A stretch of DNA of 7,741 nucleotides from a bacterium. GTDB taxonomy: Bacteria > Hydrogenedentota > Hydrogenedentia > Hydrogenedentiales > SLHB01. Within the stretch, counting starts at the first letter, position 1; each line of letters starts with the position of its first letter. Location of the stretch: positions 1 through 7,741 of the forward strand of contig JAAEQP010000698.1 in the NCBI GenBank assembly GCA_024231375.1, written 5' to 3'. Below the pieces are notes generated by a model, which saw only the letters and a program-made list of their open reading frames with translations, was not told the DNA's origin and made no database searches. The translations under genes were made by a program, and so were the position numbers. Positions 1 through 4,497 of this stretch are shown in pieces.

Positions 1-1
1 C

Positions 2-277
2 AACGACGGGGTGGCGGATGGGGCCGACTACCGGCCATTGGACACGGACGGCGATGCGATGCCCAATGTCTTCGATGACGACGATGATAACGACGGGTAT
101 TCGGACGCGGACGAGGTGAGCAACGGGTGGGACCCTCTGGATCCGAACGACCCCGATCCGGCGACTGTCCCGGTGGCAGGATGGTTGGGAATATGCTTCG
201 TTGCGCTGGCCGCGGCAGCATTGGGAATCCGCAGGCTCGCGTCCCACAGCGCCATCGGTACCCCTCGAGTTGAGTGA
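2..277 (+). CDS. C-terminal part of a TSP3-like Asp-repeat surface protein with a C-terminal membrane anchor (5' end outside window)
   Basis: The reading frame is open from the first bases of the window (Asn-Asp-Gly at 2-10) to a TGA at 275-277, so this is the 3' end of a longer gene; the GTG at 11 is simply an internal Val codon. About 45 residues are Asp-rich and follow the D-x-D-x-D-G/x-N-D-G-x-x-D-x-D-E spacing of thrombospondin type 3 repeats, which bind calcium in known proteins. A Pro/Asp linker follows, then Val-Pro-Val-Ala-Gly-Trp (167-184), a hydrophobic segment of about 17 residues (185-235) and an Arg-Arg pair. This tripartite tail resembles bacterial C-terminal sorting signals (PEP-CTERM, IPTL-CTERM or MYXO-CTERM type), which anchor a protein until it is processed. 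It differs in having about 13 further residues after Arg-Arg. The likely role is an exported, membrane- or surface-attached protein; the functional domain lies upstream and cannot be seen. Confidence 0.75.
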   Translation, partial: NDGVADGADYRPLDTDGDAMPNVFDDDDDNDGYSDADEVSNGWDPLDPNDPDPATVPVAGWLGICFVALAAAALGIRRLASHSAIGTPRVE

Positions 278-304
278 GCGCGGAAGAGAGGGACAGAGGA
301 ACTG

Positions 305-313
305 CTGAAAAAT
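305..313 (+). repeat. Left arm of an inverted-repeat pair flanking the parA leader region
   Basis: CTGAAAAAT at 305-313 is the exact reverse complement of ATTTTTCAG at 698-706. Just inside each arm the match resumes as GCAC (316-319) against GTGC (694-697), offset by two bases on the left. The outer flanks do not match. Thirteen matching bases in this arrangement, each at the edge of the palindrome-rich region, suggest the ends of a roughly 400-base non-autonomous element. A chance match is possible, because the core is an A-tract. Confidence 0.45.
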
Positions 314-390
314 CCGCACGTTGTCTACGAAGCCCGCGAAAGAAGCCAGGGACAGACCCGTCTCGCTGCGCACCAGCCTCTCTCGCGTGG

Positions 391-405
391 CCCGCGATAA
401 GCGGG
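391..405. repeat. Small perfect hairpin next to the REP-like palindrome
   Basis: CCCGC (391-395) pairs perfectly with GCGGG (401-405) around a GATAA loop. It directly adjoins and slightly overlaps the outer stem of the larger palindrome at 404-468, so the two structures would compete for 404-405. No T-run follows in either direction, which argues against a rho-independent terminator. Confidence 0.5.
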
Positions 406-468
406 GGACAGCCACCCATTGTTGCCCTAGGAAGGACAATAATGGGACGCAAGAGCTTGGCAGTCCCC
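404..468. repeat. Large imperfect palindrome (REP/BIME-like)
   Basis: The outer stem pairs GGGGACAGCC (404-413) with GGCAGTCCCC (459-468), nine of ten positions matching with one A-A mismatch. The inner stem pairs 415-424 (CCCATTGTTG) with 437-446 (CAATAATGGG): nine Watson-Crick pairs and one G-T. A further CC/GG pair follows after one mismatch, closing on a six-base loop (428-433). The right side carries about 12 unpaired bases (447-458). This two-tier, G-tract-ended palindrome in an intergenic space resembles the REP elements that RAYT (TnpA-REP) transposases mobilise. No RAYT gene is in the window, so the family assignment is inference; the base pairing itself can be read directly. Confidence 0.6.
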
Positions 469-490
469 GTTTGTCGCTTCTGCTCTGGTG

Positions 491-550
491 GACGTGTGAC
501 GTCTTCAACAGCCCCACAGACACGTCTGCGTCCGCCTACGGCGGAGACGT
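491..550. repeat. Two mutually exclusive hairpins sharing the ACGTC segment
   Basis: GACGTGT (491-497) is the exact inverse of ACACGTC (520-526). The last five bases of that arm, ACGTC (522-526), can instead pair with GACGT (546-550), extending a perfect TCCGCC-TAC-GGCGGA hairpin (531-545) across a four-base bulge. The two folds exclude each other. They lie upstream of the proposed parA promoter, so they are more likely palindromic parts of the repeat element than a transcript-level switch. Confidence 0.5.
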
Positions 551-606
551 CGCTTGGGCCAGTCCCTCTGTTCCGCTCGGTCTTGGCCGTCGAGTCGATG
601 CGGCGA

Positions 607-635
607 TTGACTTGCCTGGGGATGACCCGTATCAT
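607..635 (+). promoter_or_regulatory. Sigma-70-type promoter for parA-parB
   Basis: TTGACT (607-612) and TATCAT (630-635) are separated by exactly 17 bases, with five of six and four of six consensus positions matched. Transcription would begin near 642 and give a leader of about 65 bases before the parA ATG. This is the best promoter match in the non-coding region and is correctly placed and oriented. It lies inside the proposed repeat element. Confidence 0.6.
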
Positions 636-664
636 GTGCGTTTCATGGTAGGGGACCCGCCTCA

Positions 665-680
665 GGCGTGTACGCACGCC
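665..680 (+). other. Stem-loop in the parA 5' leader
   Basis: GGCGTG (665-670) and CACGCC (675-680) form a perfect six-pair stem around TACG, 27 bases before the parA start. GGCG (665-668) can also pair with CGCC (658-661) around TCA, so the arm is shared by two small folds. No immediate T-run follows (the T-tract at 699-703 is 18 bases away), so an intrinsic terminator is unlikely. An effect on message stability or translation is possible but unproven. Confidence 0.4.
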
Positions 681-693
681 GTATCCGCGGGGG

Positions 694-706
694 GTGCATT
701 TTTCAG
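694..706 (-). repeat. Right arm of the inverted-repeat pair, abutting the parA start codon
   Basis: GTGC followed by ATTTTTCAG (694-706) is the inverse partner of the arm at 305-319. It ends one base before the parA ATG at 708. If it is the end of a mobile repeat, the element supplies the whole parA 5' leader, including the ribosome-binding region, which here is only a G-run at 689-694 about 13 bases before the ATG. Confidence 0.45.
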
Positions 707-707
707 T

Positions 708-1466
708 ATGGGACAGGTCACGGCAATAGCGAATCAGAAGGGCGGCGTGGGGAAGACCACCACGGCCGTCAATCTCGCGGCGTGCATGGCGGCGGCGGGG
801 CGACGCGTGCTACTCATCGACCTTGACCCCCAGGGCAACGCCACCAGCGGACTGGGCGTGGACAAGAACGCTCTCGAATATTCGCTGTACGACGCGTTGA
901 CCGGCGAGAGATCCCTTCGGGACGTTATGGTCCCCACCATGCTGGACACGCTCACGCTCGTCCCGTCCAACAAGGAATTGGTGGGCGCGGAGGTCGAGTT
1001 CGTGGACGTGGCGGAGCGTGACCGTCGGCTGCGGCAGTGTGTGGACCAAGTCCGCGACGAATATGACTGCATTTACATTGATTCCCCGCCGTCCTTGAGC
1101 TTGTTGACGGTGAACGGTCTGGTGGCGGCGGATGGTGTGATCATCACGTTGCAGTGCGAGTACTACGCCTTGGAGGGCCTGTCAGAGTTGTTGCATACGG
1201 TGAAGTTGGTTCGCGACAACCTGAATCCGGGCCTTCAGTTGTCCGGTGTGCTGCTGACGATGTATCAACACACCAATCTTTCGGAGCAGGTGGTGGCCGA
1301 CGTACGGGCACATCTGGGCGACAAGGTATTCCAGACGGTGATTCCGCGAAACGTGACGCTGAGCGAAGCGCCCAGCTTCGGAAAGCCGGTCATCTATTAC
1401 GATTTGAAGTCGACTGGGGCGAGGGCCTATCTGGCGCTGGCCCGGGAGGTGGTGTCTCGTGGCTAA
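708..1466 (+). CDS. parA: Chromosome-partitioning ATPase ParA (Soj family)
   Basis: This is a deviant-Walker P-loop ATPase that binds non-specific nucleoid DNA as an ATP dimer and is stimulated by ParB to drive segregation of the origin region. The ATG at 708 gives 252 residues, the usual Soj length, beginning directly with the first beta strand. KGGVGKTT at 11-18 is the deviant Walker A motif with signature Lys11 and Lys16. L-I-D-L-D-P-Q-G-N at 36-44 is the switch I/Walker A' region. C-I-Y-I-D-S-P-P at 121-128 is Walker B, with Asp125. The conserved I-P-R-N...L-S-E-A-P-S-F-G-K-P stretch lies at 212-227. An in-frame extension upstream to 321 is rejected because it has no family similarity. 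There is no clear Shine-Dalgarno motif, only a G-run at 689-694. The gene overlaps parB by 8 bases, so translation of the pair is probably coupled. The short N-terminus, with no added helix-turn-helix, marks the chromosomal rather than the P1/F plasmid type. Confidence 0.95.
   Translation: MGQVTAIANQKGGVGKTTTAVNLAACMAAAGRRVLLIDLDPQGNATSGLGVDKNALEYSLYDALTGERSLRDVMVPTMLDTLTLVPSNKELVGAEVEFVDVAERDRRLRQCVDQVRDEYDCIYIDSPPSLSLLTVNGLVAADGVIITLQCEYYALEGLSELLHTVKLVRDNLNPGLQLSGVLLTMYQHTNLSEQVVADVRAHLGDKVFQTVIPRNVTLSEAPSFGKPVIYYDLKSTGARAYLALAREVVSRG
1444..1450 (+). promoter_or_regulatory. Ribosome-binding site that fixes the GTG start of parB
   Basis: GGGAGGT lies inside the last codons of parA, eight bases before the GTG at 1459. 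This spacing selects the GTG start. That start also yields the conserved Lys/Gly-rich ParB N-terminus, so both lines agree. Confidence 0.75.
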
Positions 1467-2358
1467 GGGCAAGAAAGGCGGCCTCGGCAGAGGGTTGAGC
1501 GCATTGATATCGGGCCGCGAAGACGATGTGGCTCCCGTGATGGCCGCGGCGGATGCAACGGCAGCGGTCGCGCCGCCGCAACACGGCGAACGGCTGATTC
1601 ACCTCGACCCGCAAGACATCGAGCCCAATCCGCAGCAGCCTCGGAAAGAATTCGACGAAGACGCACTGCACGATCTGTCGGAATCCATCCGGCGCGACGG
1701 TGTGCAGGAACCGATCATCGTTCGCCAGGTGGGCGACCAATTCGAATTGGTGAGCGGCGAACGCCGCGTGCGCGCCAGCATCATGGCGGACATGAAGACT
1801 ATCCCGGCCGTGTGCCGGGACGTGTCCGACGACGACATGCTGAAGTTGGGGCTGATCGAGAACATCCAGCGCGAAGATCTGAACCCCGTGGAATTGGCCG
1901 GCGCGTATCAGATGCTTATCGACCAGTTCAGTTGGACCCAGGAAGAATGCGCGGACCAGGTGGGCAAGAAGCGCGCCACCGTGACCAATACGCTGCGTCT
2001 GCTTAATCTGCCCCAGGATGTACAGCGCCATCTGGCTAAGGGCGACATCGCCATGGGCCATGCGCGTGCGCTGTTGGCACTGGACACGCCGAAAGCCCAG
2101 AGTGCCGGGTGCCGTAAAATCATCGACCAAGGCCTGTCCGTGCGGCAGGCGGAGAAGTTGGCCACCCCGGCCAAACCCAAGTCGCCGGCCAAGGCGAAGG
2201 ACCCGAATGTGGCGGGACTCGAGGACGAGCTTCGCCGCAAATTGGGCACGAAGGTGTCGCTGAAGACGGGGTCGAAGGGGCGCGGCAGAATCGAGATCGA
2301 TTACTACAGTCTCGATGAACTCGAGCGTCTCCTGGACCTGCTTCGAAGTACCCGATAG
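1459..2358 (+). CDS. parB: Chromosome-partitioning protein ParB (Spo0J family), CTP-dependent parS clamp
   Basis: ParB loads at parS, slides as a CTP-bound clamp, recruits SMC and triggers ParA ATPase activity. The 299-residue protein has the standard order of parts. A Lys/Gly-rich N-terminus with L-G-R-G-L-S-A-L-I at 9-17 is the ParA-stimulating peptide. A variable acidic/Ala linker follows. The ParB/Srx-like CTPase domain begins near 45, with N-P-x-Q-P-R at 57-62, the G-E-R-R-x-R-A box at 100-106 and E-N-I-Q-R at 134-138. A helix-turn-helix lies at about 159-182. A Lys/Ala/Pro linker (236-247) precedes a C-terminal dimerisation domain ending in a Leu-rich helix. The start is a GTG at 1459, supported by GGGAGGT at 1444-1450 with 8 bases of spacing. 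It overlaps the end of parA by 8 bases, the usual two-gene operon. I found no good parS match (consensus TGTTTCACGTGAAACA) in the window. Confidence 0.95.
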   Translation: MAKGKKGGLGRGLSALISGREDDVAPVMAAADATAAVAPPQHGERLIHLDPQDIEPNPQQPRKEFDEDALHDLSESIRRDGVQEPIIVRQVGDQFELVSGERRVRASIMADMKTIPAVCRDVSDDDMLKLGLIENIQREDLNPVELAGAYQMLIDQFSWTQEECADQVGKKRATVTNTLRLLNLPQDVQRHLAKGDIAMGHARALLALDTPKAQSAGCRKIIDQGLSVRQAEKLATPAKPKSPAKAKDPNVAGLEDELRRKLGTKVSLKTGSKGRGRIEIDYYSLDELERLLDLLRSTR

Positions 2359-2391
2359 CCGCTGCCTGAACACGTCGGCTCGATGGCGCCG

Positions 2392-2413
2392 GGTGCGGTT
2401 GCGGCGTCGCACC
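2392..2413 (+). other. Short hairpin in the parB-serS gap
   Basis: GGTGCG (2392-2397) pairs perfectly with CGCACC (2408-2413) around a 10-base loop, in the 105-base gap between parB and serS. No T-run follows, so a rho-independent terminator is not supported. It overlaps the -35 box and spacer of the serS promoter. It could be chance in GC-rich DNA. Confidence 0.3.
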
Positions 2414-2427
2414 GTCCCAACTACAAT
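2399..2427 (+). promoter_or_regulatory. Promoter for the serS operon
   Basis: TTGCGG (2399-2404) and TACAAT (2422-2427) are 17 bases apart; TACAAT matches the -10 consensus at five of six positions and TTGCGG the -35 at three. Predicted initiation near 2434 leaves a short leader of about 30 bases. That leaves no room for a T-box or similar riboswitch, so serS is not expected to be leader-controlled here. Confidence 0.55.
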
Positions 2428-2463
2428 GGCTACCAACTCCCTTTATCGAAAGGATTGCATACA

Positions 2464-3738
2464 ATGATCGATATCAAACTGCTGCGCGACAATCCGGATG
2501 CCGTGCGCGATGCGCTGGGCAACCGGTACTCCGACATCGACCTCCAGCCGATTCTGGACCTTGATGTGCGCCGCCGCGAGCGCCTGTACGAGGTGGAGCA
2601 GCTCCGCGCCGAGCAGAACAAGGCGTCCCAGGAAATCGCCCGGCTGAAGAAGGACAAACAGGACGCGTCCGAGGCGGTGGCGGCCATGAAGGACGTGAGC
2701 GCGCGGGCGAAGGCCTTGGATGAAGAGGTGAAGGAATTGGACCAGCAGCAGCGCGAGGCGCTGTTGGTTGTGCCCAATATCCCGCACGAATCCCTGCCGG
2801 TGGGACCCGATGAGAATTCCGGCCGCGTTGAACGCACGTGGGGCGACCCTCCGGCGTTGGGTTTTGAGGCGAAGGACCACGTCGACCTGGGCGAATCCCT
2901 TGGCATTCTTGATTTCCAGGCCGCTGCGACGATTTCGGGCGCGCGGTTCGTGGTCATGAAAGGGGCGGGCGCTGCCCTGGAGCGCGCGCTCATCCAGTTC
3001 ATGCTCGACACGCACACCCGCGAACACGGCTACACGGAGATTCTGCCGCCCTTCCTCGTGTTGGGCGACACCATGCTGGCCTCGGGGCAATTGCCCAAGT
3101 TTGCCGAGGAAGCGTTCACGGTCGAAGGCCGGGACCTCTGGCTCGTGCCGACGGCCGAAGTGCCGTTGACCAGCCTCCATCGCGACGCCATTCTCGCGGG
3201 TGACGACCTGCCGCTGAAGTATGTGGCCTACACGCCGTCGTTCCGCAGCGAAGCGGGATCCTACGGCAAGGACACGCGCGGCATGTTGCGTCAGCACCAG
3301 TTCGACAAAGTCGAACTGTACAAGTTCACGGCGGCGGACCGATCCTGGGACGAGTTGGAGGCACTAACCGCCGACGCGGAGACGATCCTTCAGAAGCTGG
3401 GCCTGCCCTACCGCGTAGTGACGCTGGCCACGGGCGACATCGGGTTCTGCGCCGCAAAGACCTATGACCTGGAAGTGTGGTTGCCGGGCCAGGACACGTA
3501 CCGCGAGATCAGTTCCTGCTCGAATTGCACGGATTTCCAGGCGCGTCGCGCGTCCATTCGGTGCCGCCGCGAGAAGAAGCCTGAATTCGTACACACATTG
3601 AACGGGTCCGGGTTGGCCGTCGGCCGCACGGTGATCGCCATTCTGGAGAACTACCAGCAGCAGGACGGTTCGGTGGTGGTGCCGGAACCGCTTCGGTCCT
3701 ACATGGGAGGCCTGGAGGTCATCGAACCCAGCACATGA
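2464..3738 (+). CDS. serS: Seryl-tRNA synthetase (class II)
   Basis: The enzyme charges tRNA-Ser (and tRNA-Sec where present) with serine in the cytoplasm. The ATG at 2464 is chosen over an in-frame ATG at 2383 because the protein then begins with the family-typical M-I-D-I-K-L-L-R-D-N, AAAGGA at 2449-2454 is correctly spaced, and the earlier start would lie upstream of the promoter. The length is 424 residues, standard for bacteria. Residues about 28-105 form the long antiparallel coiled-coil arm that grips the tRNA variable arm. The class II core follows: T-A-E at 230-232 (serine recognition), motif 2 at about 256-280 beginning F-R-S-E-A-G, a conserved S-C-S-N-C-T-D-F-Q region at 351-359, and motif 3 around G-S-G-L-A-V-G-R-T at 381-389. 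All landmarks are intact. It is the first gene of a probable operon, and its stop overlaps the sirtuin start as ATGA. Confidence 0.96.
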   Translation: MIDIKLLRDNPDAVRDALGNRYSDIDLQPILDLDVRRRERLYEVEQLRAEQNKASQEIARLKKDKQDASEAVAAMKDVSARAKALDEEVKELDQQQREALLVVPNIPHESLPVGPDENSGRVERTWGDPPALGFEAKDHVDLGESLGILDFQAAATISGARFVVMKGAGAALERALIQFMLDTHTREHGYTEILPPFLVLGDTMLASGQLPKFAEEAFTVEGRDLWLVPTAEVPLTSLHRDAILAGDDLPLKYVAYTPSFRSEAGSYGKDTRGMLRQHQFDKVELYKFTAADRSWDELEALTADAETILQKLGLPYRVVTLATGDIGFCAAKTYDLEVWLPGQDTYREISSCSNCTDFQARRASIRCRREKKPEFVHTLNGSGLAVGRTVIAILENYQQQDGSVVVPEPLRSYMGGLEVIEPST

Positions 3739-4478
3739 GCAACCAGGACGACGCATTCGAGCGGGCCGCGGCGGCCCTGCGTTCGGCGAAGCTCGCCATC
3801 GCGGTGACGGGTGCGGGCATCTCCGTGGAGAGTGGGATTCCATCGTTCCGCGGGGAGAGCGGTATTTGGAAGCGCTATCCGCCCGAGGAGTACGCCTCCA
3901 TCGACGCCTATGTTGGGGACCCTGTGAAGGTCTGGCAACTCTGGCGGGAATTGGCCAAAGAGACCGCCGACTGTGCGCCCAATCCGGGCCATCGTGCGCT
4001 CGCGGCGCTGGAACAGCGCGGCATCCTCAAAACCGTCATGACGCAGAACATCGACAATCTGCACCAGGAAGGCGGTAGCCGCAATGTTATCGAGTACCAC
4101 GGAAACGCGCGGCACTTGCGCTGTCTGGACTGTGGTGCGGGGATGCCCCTCGACCGCGACGAGATCGGCGAACTGCCCCCGCGATGCCCTACGTGCCGGG
4201 GTCTCATGAAACCGGACATCATCATGTTCGGCGAGTTGATTCCTCAGGATGCCCTGATGGAGACCGACCGGCTTGCGCACACGTGCGACGTGGTGATCGT
4301 CGTCGGCACATCGGCTCAGGTGTTCCCGGCCGCGGCGATACCGCACACGGCCAAACAGCCCGGCGCGTTCATCACCGAAGCGAACATCGAACACACCGAT
4401 TTCACGCACACCATTACCGACGCGTTCTTGGATGGCCCGGCCGGGGAGACGCTACCCAGGCTCGCCGAAATGGTGTGA
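3735..4478 (+). CDS. Sir2-family NAD-dependent protein deacylase (sirtuin)
   Basis: Sirtuins remove acyl groups from lysines using NAD, giving nicotinamide and O-acyl-ADP-ribose. The 247-residue protein carries all core motifs: T-G-A-G-I-S at 25-30 and G-I-P-S-F-R at 34-39 (NAD loop), T-Q-N-I-D at 103-107, catalytic His122 in Y-H-G, a Cys4 zinc site (Cys130, Cys133, Cys151, Cys154), K-P-D-I-I-M-F-G-E at 159-167 and G-T-S at 191-193. By eye alignment, the position of the Tyr-x-x-Arg pair that marks desuccinylase/demalonylase sirtuins (CobB/SIRT5 type) holds Trp and a non-Arg residue. A deacetylase-like or other acyl preference is therefore more likely, though not certain. The ATG lies in an ATGA overlap with the serS stop. 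The nearest Shine-Dalgarno-like GGAGG (3714-3718) is 16 bases away, so translation probably depends on termination of SerS. The C-terminal segment is short and Thr/His-rich. Confidence 0.92.
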   Translation: MSNQDDAFERAAAALRSAKLAIAVTGAGISVESGIPSFRGESGIWKRYPPEEYASIDAYVGDPVKVWQLWRELAKETADCAPNPGHRALAALEQRGILKTVMTQNIDNLHQEGGSRNVIEYHGNARHLRCLDCGAGMPLDRDEIGELPPRCPTCRGLMKPDIIMFGELIPQDALMETDRLAHTCDVVIVVGTSAQVFPAAAIPHTAKQPGAFITEANIEHTDFTHTITDAFLDGPAGETLPRLAEMV

Positions 4479-4497
4479 CCTAGTCACAGGGGGAATC

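Larger units (their letters stand above)
278..707. other. 430-base non-coding region rich in inverted repeats, upstream of parA
   Basis: I find no convincing gene between the stop of the surface protein and parA. The parA frame stays open back to a TTG at 321, but the predicted peptide (Arg/Ser/Pro-rich, low order) is unlike any ParA N-terminus. The DNA is instead organised as a series of palindromes. A CTGAAAAAT inverted pair lies near both ends (305-313 and 698-706). GGGACAG words occur at 290-296, 350-356 and 405-411. A large imperfect palindrome lies at 404-468, with further hairpins at 391-405, 491-526, 522-550 and 665-680. A good sigma-70-type promoter lies at 607-635. This fits a REP- or MITE-like repeat that inserted in front of parA, but no second copy is in the window to prove repetition. 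Confidence 0.6.

Noticed and set aside
274..651. Small 125-residue plus-strand open frame in the non-coding region
   Set aside because: It crosses several strong palindromes, has no ribosome-binding site or recognisable domain, and its composition looks like translated repeat DNA.
321..707. In-frame upstream extension of parA of 129 residues
   Set aside because: The predicted peptide is Arg/Ser/Pro-rich without family similarity, would be encoded by the palindrome-rich repeat region, and most of it lies upstream of the best promoter. The ATG at 708 gives the normal ParA N-terminus.
1390..2436. Long open frame antisense to parB (348 residues)
   Set aside because: It is a shadow of the opposite-strand gene in GC-rich DNA. 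The His/Arg/Gln-rich product has no domain, and parB is certain.
2359..2463. T-box or other riboswitch in front of serS
   Set aside because: The proposed start site leaves only about 30 bases of leader, and no specifier loop or antiterminator-type conserved bases are visible.
2443..3297. Open frames antisense to serS
   Set aside because: The sense strand encodes a complete seryl-tRNA synthetase; the antisense products are Arg/Ser- or His-rich without domains.
4432..4497. Upstream GTG/ATG-type start for the Nramp-like gene
   Set aside because: It would overlap the sirtuin by 47 bases and add an Arg/Pro/Gly-rich segment. The ATG at 4498 has a Shine-Dalgarno-like G-run and gives a normal Nramp N-terminus.
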